A DNA stretch of 64,000 bases, taken from assembly GCF_024171785.1 (NCBI RefSeq), contig NZ_JAMTCK010000010.1, forward strand, positions 144,043 to 208,042, written 5' to 3'. Numbering within the stretch: the stretch's first letter is position 1; the number at the start of each line of letters is the position of its first letter. Source of the stretch: Goodfellowiella coeruleoviolacea (GTDB lineage Bacteria > Actinomycetota > Actinomycetes > Mycobacteriales > Pseudonocardiaceae). This document shows, in pieces, positions 33,671-42,073 of the stretch. Below the pieces are notes generated by a model. That model worked only from the letters and a program-made list of their open reading frames with translations. It was not told the origin of the DNA and did no database searches. The position numbers were made by a program, and so were the translations under genes.

Positions 33671-33699
33671 TTGATTGCGTGGTTAGGCTCGCCTAACAT
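33671..33699 (+). promoter_or_regulatory. promoter overlapped by an iron box (DtxR/IdeR/DmdR type)
   Basis: TTGATT (33671-33676) and TAACAT (33694-33699) are 17 bases apart. The spacer and -10 contain TGGTTAGGCTCGCCTAACA (33680-33698), a 19-bp near-perfect palindrome matching the iron-dependent repressor box TTAGGTTAGGCTAACCTAA core. With iron replete the repressor would cover the promoter of the siderophore-binding protein. Confidence 0.85.
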
Positions 33700-33807
33700 C
33701 CCGGGTGTTTTCCTGAGGCCACGCCCGGTGGTGCCCCGCCGGCCGCTGTCCACCCACCCACCAGCGTTCCGCCTGGCCGAGTCGTGACCGGGCACCGAGG
33801 AGCACCC

Positions 33808-34842
33808 ATGCGAACGTCCCTGCGTCGACTGCTACCCGTCCGCTGGGTCAGCACGGCAGCCCTGGTCGCACTCACCGTGGGCCTGGCCGGTTGCGGCGCG
33901 GGCGGTGCGGACACCACCGCGGCGGGCGTGTCCGGTTCGGGCTCGGCCGCCGCGACCGCGGCCGGTTTCCCCCGCACGGTCGAGCACGCCATGGGCAGCA
34001 CCACGATCGACAAGCAGCCGCAGCGGGTGGCCGCGCTGGACGCGAGCTTCGTGGACGCCGCCATCGCGCTGCAGACCCAGGTGGTCGCCTACACCAGTTA
34101 CCGCAGCATCAAGGACACGCTGCCGGCCTATTTGGGGGCGGACGCGCAGACCTACGGCAAGGACGCCGTCAGCGTCGGCACCCTGACCAGCCCGTCGGTG
34201 GAGCAGATCCTGGCCACCGAACCGGATTTGATCGTCTCGGCCAAGGTGCGCCACGAGTCGCTCTACACCCAGCTGTCCGCCCAGGTGCCGACCGTGTTCA
34301 CGACCAGCACCGGCCCCACCTGGAAGGAGAACATCCGGCTGCTGGCCAGGGCGCTGGGCAAGGAGGACCTGGCCGAGCAGAAGATCGGCGACTACGAGCG
34401 GCGGGCCCAGCGCGTCGGCGACGCGATCCGCGCCAAGCTGGGCAAGAACCCCACGGTGTCGGTGGTGCGCTTCACCGACGAGCAGACCGTGCGGCTCTAC
34501 ACCCCGCACTCCTTCTCCGGGATCGTGCTGGCCGACGCCGGTCTGGCCCGGACCCCGGCCGCGCAGACCGACGACCCGGCCAAGATCGCCGTCGACCTCA
34601 GCCCGGAGCGCATCACCGACCTGGACGCGGACCAGATCTTCGTCAGCACCTGGCAGGACGAGAAGGGCGACTCCGCGCGGCAGCGCGACAGCTTCCAGGC
34701 CAACCCGCTGTGGGGGCAGCTCACCGGTGCCACGCGGGATGTGGACGACACCACCTGGATGACGGCGGTGGGGCTGCAGGGCGCCCACGTGATCCTGGAC
34801 GATTTGGCCGCGACGTTCGGCGTCGACCCCGCCCGGAGCTGA
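33808..34842 (+). CDS. iron-siderophore ABC transporter substrate-binding lipoprotein
   Basis: The 344-residue protein has a lipoprotein signal (LVALTVGLAGCG, lipobox LAGC), followed by a FecB/FepB-type binding domain: TIDKQPQRVAALDASFVDAAIALQTQVVAYTSYR, VEQILATEPDLIVSAK and HVILDDLAATFGV at the end. It captures ferric siderophores outside the membrane and passes them to an ABC importer, whose permease and ATPase are not in this window. The iron box promoter lies about 110 bases upstream. The ATG follows GAGGAGC. An ideal terminator follows the gene, so it is monocistronic. Confidence 0.93.
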   Translation: MRTSLRRLLPVRWVSTAALVALTVGLAGCGAGGADTTAAGVSGSGSAAATAAGFPRTVEHAMGSTTIDKQPQRVAALDASFVDAAIALQTQVVAYTSYRSIKDTLPAYLGADAQTYGKDAVSVGTLTSPSVEQILATEPDLIVSAKVRHESLYTQLSAQVPTVFTTSTGPTWKENIRLLARALGKEDLAEQKIGDYERRAQRVGDAIRAKLGKNPTVSVVRFTDEQTVRLYTPHSFSGIVLADAGLARTPAAQTDDPAKIAVDLSPERITDLDADQIFVSTWQDEKGDSARQRDSFQANPLWGQLTGATRDVDDTTWMTAVGLQGAHVILDDLAATFGVDPARS

Positions 34843-34859
34843 TCGTCCCCCGGCCTCCT

Positions 34860-34893
34860 GGGGGTCCGCCGGCCTGGCGGGCCCCCTTTTTTT
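34860..34893 (+). terminator. rho-independent terminator
   Basis: GGGGGTCCGCC (34860-34870) pairs with GGCGGGCCCCC (34876-34886) through 11 bp with one G-U pair and a 5-nt loop, followed by seven T (34887-34893). It ends the iron-siderophore binding protein message. Confidence 0.92.
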
Positions 34894-34931
34894 CGGCGAC
34901 GGGTGGGGTGCTCGGGGTCGACACTGGGGCC

Positions 34932-35219
34932 ATGACAGGGCAGCGCGACCCGGTGCACCGGGGCCGGGTGCGGGAGTGGCACGTGGACGAGGGCTGGGGG
35001 GTCGTCGAGTCCCCGGCGGTGGACAGTCCGATCTGGACGCACTACTCGGGCATCGACCCCGCCAGCCCCGGGCTGGGTCCGGGCGGGTTCCGGCTGCTGC
35101 GCGCCGGCGAGGAGGTCGAGGTCCGGGTGGAACGCGCCGAGCAGGACGGATACCACTGGCGGGCGACGTGGGTGCGGCAACGGCCCACCCGATCACGGGG
35201 TGGCCGCGCTCGCCGCTGA
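34932..35219 (+). CDS. cold-shock-like domain protein
   Basis: The 95-residue protein has GRVREWHVDEGWGVVESPAVDSPIWTHYSGIDP, then GGFRLLRAGEEVEVRVERAEQDGYHWRATWV. This is an OB-fold cold-shock-like pattern in which the usual GFGFI is replaced by GWGVV, and it ends with an Arg-rich tail. Members may bind single-stranded nucleic acid. This variant form is common in Pseudonocardiaceae-type genomes and uncharacterised. No strong ribosome site is seen before the ATG at 34932. Confidence 0.8.
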   Translation: MTGQRDPVHRGRVREWHVDEGWGVVESPAVDSPIWTHYSGIDPASPGLGPGGFRLLRAGEEVEVRVERAEQDGYHWRATWVRQRPTRSRGGRARR

Positions 35220-35244
35220 CCCCGCCCCGGCCGGGCCGGGCGGG

Positions 35245-36192
35245 TCAGCCCCGCCCGGCCTGCTCCAGTGCGGCCACCAACCGGTCCACGGTGCGGCCCA
35301 GGCCCCACCGGCGGCCCAACTCGGCCAGCCGCCGCGGGTCGGCCGGCTGGGCCGGCACCTCGTCCGGGCGGTCCAGGTGCACCGGCGCGTCGGTGGCCAC
35401 CCGCACCACCGTGGGGGCCACCGCCAGGTAGTCCTCGGCGGCGGTGAGGCTGTTGCGCTCCCGGGTGCTCAGGACGCGGTCCCGGCCGTCGTGCACGGCC
35501 GCGAGCACCGCCGCCAGCGACCCGAAGTGGTTGATCAGCTTCACCGCGGTCTTCTCGCCGATCCCCGCCACCCCGGGCAGGCCGTCGGAGGGGTCGCCGC
35601 GCAGCACGGCCACGTCCGCGTAGGCCGAGCCCGGGTCGGTGGCGGGCAGCTGGTAGCGGGCCGCCAGCTCGGCTGGGCCCAGCACCTCGGCCTTGGCCCA
35701 GCCCTTGCCCACGTAGACCACGGTGGCCGGGGTGGGTTCGGCGCGCACCACCTGGAAGAGGTCCCGGTCGCCGGTGACCACCTCGACCGGCCGCTGCCGC
35801 TCCCGCGCGGTCAGGGTGCCGATCACGTCGTCGGCCTCGTAGCCGGCCGCCTCGGCCGTGGCGATGCCGGCGGCGTCGAGCAGGTCGAGGATGATCGGCA
35901 CCTGCGGGGTGAGGTTGTCGGGCACCTCCTCCTCGCCGGTGCTGGTGTCGGCCACCCGGTGCGCCTTGTAGGAGGGCAGGGCCGCGACGCGGAACTCCGG
36001 TCGCCAGTCGGCGTCCAGGCACACCACCAGCCGGGCGGGGCGGCGGTCGGTCAGGATGCGCGCGAGGGTGTCGGTGAAGCCGCGAACCGCGTTGACCGGG
36101 CTGCCGTCGGGCGCCGTCAGCGACTCGGGGAGGGCGTAGAAGGACCGGAACCACAGGCTGGCCGCGTCCAGCAGCACGAGGGGCGCGTTCAC
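35245..36192 (-). CDS. 5'-3' exonuclease (FEN/PIN-like, DNA polymerase I N-domain type)
   Basis: The 315-residue protein begins MNAPLVLLDAASLWFRSFYALPESLTAPDGSPVNAVRGF, with VCLDADWRPEFRVAALPSYKAHR, YEADDVIGTL, VVTGDRDLFQVV and the helix-hairpin-helix LRGDPSDGLPGVAGIGEKTAVKLI. The acidic metal-binding residues of flap endonucleases are all present. It removes RNA primers or flaps at 5' ends, and stand-alone copies beside polA are normal in actinomycetes. The start is GTG 36192. Between its stop and that of the convergent cold-shock gene lies a small imperfect GC hairpin (about 35219-35250). Confidence 0.93.
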   Translation of the reverse strand: MNAPLVLLDAASLWFRSFYALPESLTAPDGSPVNAVRGFTDTLARILTDRRPARLVVCLDADWRPEFRVAALPSYKAHRVADTSTGEEEVPDNLTPQVPIILDLLDAAGIATAEAAGYEADDVIGTLTARERQRPVEVVTGDRDLFQVVRAEPTPATVVYVGKGWAKAEVLGPAELAARYQLPATDPGSAYADVAVLRGDPSDGLPGVAGIGEKTAVKLINHFGSLAAVLAAVHDGRDRVLSTRERNSLTAAEDYLAVAPTVVRVATDAPVHLDRPDEVPAQPADPRRLAELGRRWGLGRTVDRLVAALEQAGRG

Positions 36193-36296
36193 GCCGCCAA
36201 GCCTGCCAGCCCACCTCCGGCCTGCCCCGCACAGGGGGCGGCGGCTGGGCGAGGCGGCGGACGCGCGCCCCGATCTCGCCGACTAGGCTTCCGCTC

Positions 36297-37454
36297 ATGT
36301 CCACCAGCACCACCGCCACTCTTGACGTCGCCGCCCTGCGCGCCCGCCTGGAGCGCACCGCCGGTGCCGCGGCCCAGGCCGATGTCGCCGCCCTGCTGGT
36401 CACGCCAGGCTCGGACCTGCGGTACCTGATCGGCGCCGGGGGGCAGTCCTTCGAACGGCTCACCTGTCTGGTCGTGCCCGCCGCGGGCAGCTCGGCCGAG
36501 CCGGTGCTGGTGGTGCCCAAGCTGGAACAGCCCGGCTACGCCGGTCTGCCGTTGGGTGAGCTGGGTGTGGCGGTCCGGACCTGGGTGGACGGCCAGGACC
36601 CGTATGAGCTGGTGGCGGACCTGGTGCGGGCCGCGGACGGCCAGCCGCGCCGGGTGGGGGTGGCCGACATGATGGCGGCGCTGCACGTGCTGCGGATGCG
36701 GGCGGCGCTGCCCGGCGCCGAGCAGGTGCTGGCCGGCCCGGTGCTGCGGGAGCTGCGCATGCGCAAGGACGCCGCGGAGATCGCGGCGCTGCGCGAGGCC
36801 GGCGCGGCCATCGACCGGGTGCACGCCCGGATGGGGGAGTGGCTGCGGCCGGGGCGCACCGAGGCCGAGGTGGGGGCGGACATCGCCGCCGCGATCGTGG
36901 CCGAGGGCCACACCGAGGCCGCCTTCGTCATCGTGGGGTCCGGGCCCAACGGCGCCAGCCCGCACCACGAGGTCTCCGACCGGGTGATCGAGGCGGGTGA
37001 CGTGGTGGTCGTGGACATCGGGGGACCGGTGGCCTCCGGCTACAACTCCGACTGCACCCGCACCTACGTGCTGGGCCAGCCCCGGGACGCGGACGTGGCG
37101 GACACCTACGCGGTGCTGCGCGCGGCCCAGCAGGCCGCGGTGGCCGCGGTCCGGCCGGGGGTGAGCGCCGAGGCGATCGACGCGGCCGCGCGGCAGGTCA
37201 TCGCCGACGCCGGGTTCGGCGAGTACTTCGTGCACCGCACCGGCCACGGCATCGGCCTGGACGTGCACGAGGAGCCCTACATCGTGGGCGGCAACCCGCT
37301 GACCCTCCAGCCCGGCATGGCCTTCAGCGTGGAGCCGGGCATCTACCTGCCGCAGCGGTGGGGCGCCCGCATCGAGGACATCGTGGTGGTCACCGAGTCC
37401 GGCGTCGAGCGGCTGAACAACCAGCCGCACGAGCTGGTGGCGCTGCCCGCCTGA
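36297..37454 (+). CDS. Xaa-Pro aminopeptidase / M24 metallopeptidase
   Basis: The 385-residue protein has an N-terminal creatinase-like domain (DVAALLVTPGSDLRYLIGAGGQ) and a pita-bread M24 domain. The five metal ligands are visible: Asp in VVDIGGPVASGYNSDCTRTY (two), His in RTGHGIGLDVHEEPY, Glu in FSVEPGIYL and Glu in ARIEDIVVV. It cleaves the N-terminal residue before proline, or is a prolidase. The ATG at 36297 lacks a clear Shine-Dalgarno and follows a GACTAGGCTTCC stretch that may be the -10 of a short-leader message. It is upstream of the Lrp gene. Confidence 0.93.
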   Translation: MSTSTTATLDVAALRARLERTAGAAAQADVAALLVTPGSDLRYLIGAGGQSFERLTCLVVPAAGSSAEPVLVVPKLEQPGYAGLPLGELGVAVRTWVDGQDPYELVADLVRAADGQPRRVGVADMMAALHVLRMRAALPGAEQVLAGPVLRELRMRKDAAEIAALREAGAAIDRVHARMGEWLRPGRTEAEVGADIAAAIVAEGHTEAAFVIVGSGPNGASPHHEVSDRVIEAGDVVVVDIGGPVASGYNSDCTRTYVLGQPRDADVADTYAVLRAAQQAAVAAVRPGVSAEAIDAAARQVIADAGFGEYFVHRTGHGIGLDVHEEPYIVGGNPLTLQPGMAFSVEPGIYLPQRWGARIEDIVVVTESGVERLNNQPHELVALPA

Positions 37455-37515
37455 CGCGGCGGCGCGGGGTGAGGCGTGTGCGGCGCGACATCGAGCGGCA
37501 GGAAGGGGAGGGCCG

Positions 37516-37974
37516 GTGAGCACGGGTAACCCGCTGGAGCCCACGGATCGGGCCATCTTGCGTGAGCTGGCCGTGGACGGCCGGTGCAGCTTCACCGACC
37601 TGGCCGAACGCGTGGGGCTGAGCGTGTCGGCGGTGCACCAGCGGGTGCGGCGGCTGGAACAGCGCGGGGTGCTGCGGGGGTACGCGGCCCGGTTGGACGG
37701 CGAGCAGATCGGGCTGCCGCTCACCGCGTTCATCTCGCTGACGCCGTTCGACCCGGCGGCGCCGGACGACTACCCGCAGCGGCTGGAACACCTGCCGCAG
37801 ATCGAGGCGTGCTACTCGGTGGCCGGTGACGAGTCCTACATCCTGCGGGTGCGGGTGAGTTCACCGGCCGGCCTGGAGGAGCTGCTGCGGCAGATCCGCG
37901 AGTCGGCCAACGTGTCCACCCGCACCACGGTGGTGCTGTCCACGCCGTTCGAGGACCGGCCGCCAGCGGTCTGA
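37516..37974 (+). CDS. Lrp/AsnC-family transcriptional regulator
   Basis: The 152-residue protein has an N-terminal helix-turn-helix (LEPTDRAILRELAVDGRCSFTDLAERVGLSVSAVHQRVRRLEQRGVLRGY) and a C-terminal RAM ligand-binding domain (LPQIEACYSVAGDESYILRVRVSSPAGLEELL). It senses amino acids and controls their metabolism. The GTG at 37516 follows GGAAGGGGAGGG. It lies 61 bases after the Xaa-Pro peptidase gene, so peptide turnover and amino-acid sensing may be linked. Confidence 0.93.
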   Translation: MSTGNPLEPTDRAILRELAVDGRCSFTDLAERVGLSVSAVHQRVRRLEQRGVLRGYAARLDGEQIGLPLTAFISLTPFDPAAPDDYPQRLEHLPQIEACYSVAGDESYILRVRVSSPAGLEELLRQIRESANVSTRTTVVLSTPFEDRPPAV

Positions 37975-38017
37975 CGGCCGGCCGCCGCGGTGCGGGTGGT
38001 CGGGTTGGTGTCGAGGG

Positions 38018-39691
38018 TCAGGCCGCGGTCGCCTGGGCGGCGGCGCGGCCGGCCTGCCGGCCGCTGAACAGGCACCCGCCCAGGAAGGTGCCCTCCAGGG
38101 AGCGGTAGCCGTGCACGCCGCCGCCTCCGAACCCGGCGACCTCACCCGCGGCGTACAGCCCGGGCAGCGGGGTGGCGTCAGCGCGCAGCACCCGGCCGGA
38201 CAGGTCGGTCTGCAGGCCGCCCAGGGTCTTGCGGGTGAGGATGTTGAGCCGGACCGCGATCAGCGGCCCGGCCGCCGGGTCGAGGATCCGGTGCGGGGTG
38301 GCGGTGCGCGCCAGGCGGTCCCCCAGGTACCGGCGGGCGTTGTGGATCGCGGCCACCTGCAGGTCCTTGGTGAACGCGTTGTCGATCTCCCGGTCGCGCG
38401 CGACGATCTGCCGGTGCAGCTCGGCCGCGTCGAGCAGGGGCTCGTCGGTCAGCTTGTTCATCTTCTCGACCAGTTCGGGCAGGGTGGTGGCGACGACGAA
38501 GTCGACGCCCCGCTGCTTGAACGCCTCCACCGGGGCGGGCGCGCCCGGGCGCACGCGGGCCAGGGTCAGCCGGATGTCCTTGCCCGTCAGGTCCGGGTTC
38601 TGCTCGGAGCCCGACAGCGCGAACTCCTTCTCCAGGATCTTCTGGGTGAGCACGAACCAGGAGTAGTCGTAGCCGGTGTCGCTGATCGCCTTGAGGGTGC
38701 CCAGCGTGTCGAAGCCGGGGAAGTTCGGGGCGGGGAAGCGGCGGCCCCGCGCGTCGAGCCACAGGGAGGACGGCCCGGGCAGGATCCGGATGCCGTGCCG
38801 GGCCCAGATCGGGTTCCAGTTCTGGATTCCCTCGGTGTAGTGCCACATCCGGTCCCGGTTGACCACGCGGGCGCCCGCGGCCTCGCTGATCGCGAGCATC
38901 CGGCCGTCCACGTGCTCGGGAACACCGGAGATCAGCCGGCGGGGCGGGTTGCCCAGCCGGGCCGGCCAGTTCTGCCGGACCAGGTCGTGGTTGGCGCCGA
39001 TGCCGCCGGAGGTCACGATCACCACGGGGGCGTGCAGCTCGAACTGGCCGGTCTCGGTGCGGGAGCTGCGGGTGCCTCGGGCGGCCGTGCTGGGCTCCAG
39101 CAGGGCGCCGCGCACCCCGTCGACCGCCCCGTTGGTCACGGTCAGCTCGTCCACCCGGTGTCGGAACCGCAGCGTGACCAGTCCCTGGTCGACCGCGGCG
39201 CGCACGCGCCGGACGAAGGGTGCCACCAGCCCGGGGCCGGTGCCCCAGGTGATGTGGAAGCGGGGCACCGAGTTGCCGTGTCCGTCGGCCAGGTAGCCGC
39301 CCCGCTCGGCCCACCCGACGATGGGGAACCAGCGCACGCCCTGCCGGTACAGCCAGGACCGCTTCTCGCCGGCGGCGAAGTCCACGTAGGCGCGGGCCCA
39401 CTGCCGTGCCCAGTGGTCCGCACCGGTGGGCTGGTCGGGGTCCCGGTCGAAGCCGGCGCTGCCCAGCCAGTCCTGCAGCGCCAGCTCGGCGGAGTCCTTG
39501 ATGCCCATGCGGCGCTGTTCGGGGGAGTCGACCAGGAACAGTCCGCCGAACGACCAGAACGCCTGCCCGCCCAGGTTCGACTCCGGCTCCTGGTCCAGCA
39601 GCAGCACCCGGCGGCCGGCGTCGGCCAGCTCGGCGGTGGCGACCAGTCCTGCCAGCCCACCACCCACCACGATCACGTCAGCGTCCGGCAT
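38018..39691 (-). CDS. FAD-binding dehydrogenase (3-ketosteroid dehydrogenase / fumarate-reductase-like)
   Basis: This 557-residue flavoprotein has the N-terminal dinucleotide fold DVIVVGGGLAGLVATAELADAGRRVLLLDQEP, an NLGGQAFWSFGGLF loop and a C-terminal GLQTDLSGRVLRADATPLPGLYAAGEVAGFGGGGVHGYRSLEGTFLGGCLFSGR typical of the FAD-binding dehydrogenases next to KstD. The family removes hydrogens from cyclic ketones or related compounds; this sub-group is uncharacterised. The ATG at 39691 has no strong Shine-Dalgarno. It converges on the Lrp gene. Confidence 0.88.
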   Translation of the reverse strand: MPDADVIVVGGGLAGLVATAELADAGRRVLLLDQEPESNLGGQAFWSFGGLFLVDSPEQRRMGIKDSAELALQDWLGSAGFDRDPDQPTGADHWARQWARAYVDFAAGEKRSWLYRQGVRWFPIVGWAERGGYLADGHGNSVPRFHITWGTGPGLVAPFVRRVRAAVDQGLVTLRFRHRVDELTVTNGAVDGVRGALLEPSTAARGTRSSRTETGQFELHAPVVIVTSGGIGANHDLVRQNWPARLGNPPRRLISGVPEHVDGRMLAISEAAGARVVNRDRMWHYTEGIQNWNPIWARHGIRILPGPSSLWLDARGRRFPAPNFPGFDTLGTLKAISDTGYDYSWFVLTQKILEKEFALSGSEQNPDLTGKDIRLTLARVRPGAPAPVEAFKQRGVDFVVATTLPELVEKMNKLTDEPLLDAAELHRQIVARDREIDNAFTKDLQVAAIHNARRYLGDRLARTATPHRILDPAAGPLIAVRLNILTRKTLGGLQTDLSGRVLRADATPLPGLYAAGEVAGFGGGGVHGYRSLEGTFLGGCLFSGRQAGRAAAQATAA

Positions 39692-40046
39692 GGTCCCTCG
39701 TCTCGTCGGGCAGGGGTACGTCCTGCCCTGAGCATGCTGATCGCGACACGCCGACGCAATCGTCGCGTGCCACGGCGCGCCCCGGGGCCTGCTGATGCCC
39801 GCGGCCGGGGGCGGTAACGCAAGGCCTTTCCGGTTCTGTCACCCCAGCCACCCCGGAATTCACTCGTTAGGGTGATTTCAGTGTCAACCAAAAGTAGCTT
39901 TCAACCCGCACCCCCCGACCAAGCACAGAGGACGAGCACACACCGCGCATGCGCTCCGCGAACGGGTGTCGAACACTGGAGGCGTGGTGCGCTGACACGC
40001 GGGCCGGGGCGGGTCCGCGACCGACGACATCCGGTGGGAGGACGCC
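39692..40046. other. intergenic region with a recurring 18-mer
   Basis: This divergent space lies between the flavoprotein and YceI genes. No gene is seen. TTTCAGTGTCAACCAAAA at 39876-39893 is identical to 25605-25622 upstream of the ArsR gene; it lies 153 bases before the YceI start. A related TTCAGTAGCCACAAAAA occurs at about 41078-41094. I see no other strong element. Confidence 0.55.
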
Positions 40047-40649
40047 ATGACCACCTGGATCTTCGAGCCGGGCCACACCGAGGCCGAGTTCCGGGCCCGG
40101 CACATGATGATCACGTGGGTGCGGGGGCTGTTCAAGGACATCCACGGCAGCCTGCGGTTCGACCCCGAACACGTGCTGGACACGACGTTCCAGGGCGAGA
40201 TCGACGCCACCAGGCTGTGGACCGGCGAGCCCGCCCGGGACGCCCACCTGCGCAGCGCGGACTTCTTCGACGTGGAGCACTTCCCCACGATCGGCTTCGC
40301 CGGGCGGGTGACCGAGCAGACCGGCAGCACGCAGGCCTGGGCCACCGCGGACCTGACGATCCGCGGGGTGACCCGGTCGGTTCCGCTGGAGGTGGTCTAC
40401 CTCGGCCAGTGGCAGACGCCGTTCTGGGAGGGGGAGGAGAACCGGGGGATGCTGCGCCGGGTCGGGTTCGAGGCGAGGGCGGTCATCAACCGGCACGACT
40501 TCGGGGTGTCCTGGCAGGACGAGCTGCCGGGCGGCGGTGTGGTGGTCAGCAACACCGTCAGGGTCGCCCTGGACGCGGAGGCGATCCGCGAGGACGACCT
40601 GGAGCGCACCGGCGCGATCTCCTACTACCGCTCACCCGAGCCGGCCTGA
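40047..40649 (+). CDS. YceI-family protein
   Basis: The 200-residue protein has the YceI lipocalin-like pattern: TWIFEPGHTEAEFRARHMMITWVRGLFKDIHGSLRFDPE, SADFFDVEHFPTIGF, ATADLTIRGVTRSVPLEVVY and FEARAVINRHDFGVSW. It binds polyisoprenoid-like lipids in known structures; the cellular role is unclear. There is no signal peptide, so it is cytoplasmic. The ATG follows GGGAGGACGCC. A repeat motif shared with the ArsR locus lies upstream. Confidence 0.92.
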   Translation: MTTWIFEPGHTEAEFRARHMMITWVRGLFKDIHGSLRFDPEHVLDTTFQGEIDATRLWTGEPARDAHLRSADFFDVEHFPTIGFAGRVTEQTGSTQAWATADLTIRGVTRSVPLEVVYLGQWQTPFWEGEENRGMLRRVGFEARAVINRHDFGVSWQDELPGGGVVVSNTVRVALDAEAIREDDLERTGAISYYRSPEPA

Positions 40650-40664
40650 CCGGGGGTGGGCACC

Positions 40665-41014
40665 GCGTACTTCGTTGAGGGTCCGCCGCTGCTTCTGGCT
40701 CTCGGCCCAGGTCGGCAGCAGTGTGCGACCGTCAGCGCTGGGCGTGCCGGGATCCGCGGTCTAGGTGGTGATGCAGACGTGCGGGTCGCCGGGCAGCGCG
40801 AAGTCGTCGTACGCCAGGTCCATCCGGCCGACGGCCGGGTGGCTGACGACCGTGCGCCCGCGCGAGTGGCGGCGCACGGTGTGCTTGGCCCAGCGGGCGC
40901 TGAAATCGGCGCTGCGGGTGCCAGAGTTCGCCGATGAGTTCGCTACGGGGGTCGAGGCACACGTAGGTCGCGGCAGCCGTCCTGTGGCTGGGCAGCCCCG
41001 GTGCCAGCTTCGTC
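40665..41014 (-). pseudogene. remnant of an MmyB-type XRE regulator (C-terminal domain)
   Basis: On the minus strand the MmyB ligand-binding-domain pattern can be followed: SHRTAAATYVCLDPRSELIGEL, then a +1 shift at an extra base (40923), then GTRSADFSARWAKHTVRRHSRG and HPAVGRMDLAYDDFALPGDPHV. An amber TAG at 40761-40763 stands where Tyr is expected, after which TADPGTPSADGRTLLPTWAESQ continues in frame, as in intact MmyB C-termini. The N-terminal helix-turn-helix is missing. With one frameshift, one nonsense codon and a missing half, this is a genuine decayed gene. Confidence 0.75.
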
Positions 41015-41098
41015 ATCCGAGGCACCCGCGGGGGTGGAGCCCGCCGGCCTGGTTGCTTGCTCTGACAAGCTGATGCCTTCAGTAGCCACAAAAAGCAG

Positions 41099-41806
41099 TC
41101 ACCCAGAGCCCTCCGCACCGGCGACCAGCTCCTCGACGCGGACACCCAGCACGGACAACGGCTGCCGGGCGGACGGCTGCACGCGGACCTCCCGGTGCTC
41201 ACCCACCGCCAGCCAGCCAGCCGCCACCGCCCGGGACAGCAGGGCCGCTGGCACCGCGCCGGCCAGGTGCTCGCGCCGCTCGGTCCAGTCCAGGCAGTCC
41301 CGCAGCACCGGCCGGCGCGAGCGTGCGGTGTCGGCGACCACCACGCCCAACTCGTCCAGCACCGACCGTCCCCGAGACGTCAGGGCCAGGCCCGTGCTGG
41401 TGTCCACCAGCCCCCGGCTGACCATGCCCTCGCGCAGCGCCACCCCCAACGCCCCGGCCAGGTGGTCATAACAGGTCCGGGCGAACGCGAGCCGGCGGGC
41501 CCGCAGCGTGGGCCGCAGCCCCACCACCGGGCGCTGCTCGGCGTGCTGCGCCAGGCGCTCGACCAGGTCGGCGATCTCGGCGTCGGCCAGGCGGACGTAG
41601 CGGTGCCGTCCCTGCCGAGCGCCGGTGAGAAACCCCGCCTCGGTCAGCCGGGCGACGTGCTCACTGGCGGTGGAGGGCGCCACCCCGGCGGCCCGGGCCA
41701 ACTCGCCCACCGTCCACGCTCGTCCGTCCAGCAACGCCAGGCACATGGCGGCCCGGGCCGGCTCGGCGAGCACGGCGGCGACCCTGGCCAAGGACTCAGA
41801 CTGCAC
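41099..41806 (-). CDS. ArsR-family (winged helix) transcriptional regulator
   Basis: The 235-residue protein has an N-terminal winged helix: LARVAAVLAEPARAAMCLALLDGRAWTVGELARAAGVAPSTASEHVARLTEAGFLTGARQGRHRYVRL. A longer C-terminal domain follows (TCYDHLAGALGVALREGMVSRGL, LDWTERREHLAGAVPAALL) with a Cys-Tyr-Asp-His pattern also seen in this two-domain sub-group. It starts at GTG 41806, only 6 bases after TACCCT, so the message is probably leaderless. A perfect inverted repeat lies upstream, consistent with autoregulation. The ligand is unknown. Confidence 0.88.
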   Translation of the reverse strand: MQSESLARVAAVLAEPARAAMCLALLDGRAWTVGELARAAGVAPSTASEHVARLTEAGFLTGARQGRHRYVRLADAEIADLVERLAQHAEQRPVVGLRPTLRARRLAFARTCYDHLAGALGVALREGMVSRGLVDTSTGLALTSRGRSVLDELGVVVADTARSRRPVLRDCLDWTERREHLAGAVPAALLSRAVAAGWLAVGEHREVRVQPSARQPLSVLGVRVEELVAGAEGSG

Positions 41807-41828
41807 CCCGCCAGGGTAGGAACCCGTC

Positions 41829-41848
41829 GTGTCGGCCCGGACCGACAC
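41829..41848 (-). promoter_or_regulatory. inverted-repeat operator of the ArsR-family gene
   Basis: GTGTCGG (41829-41835) and CCGACAC (41842-41848) flank a 6-base spacer, about where the -35 region of the leaderless promoter (TACCCT -10 at 41813-41818) should be. A further half-site TGACAC lies just beyond. It is probably the autoregulatory site. Confidence 0.6.
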
Positions 41849-42073
41849 AACCGGGGCTGACACAACCGAGACCCAAACCCCGGGGCCGACCACGGCGGGG
41901 CCGCCCGCGCACCGGGGCCGGCGCACCGGGTGGCAGAGTATCCCGGCCAGCTGGGGCAGCTGGTAGGGACGACTGCGGAACTTTGGTGCGGTGCTCACGC
42001 GTTGGCCGGGAGCGCCGTCGATGGCCAACACCATCGCGGACGCCGGTGGTGATCGAGAAGACGGAGGTCGGCC

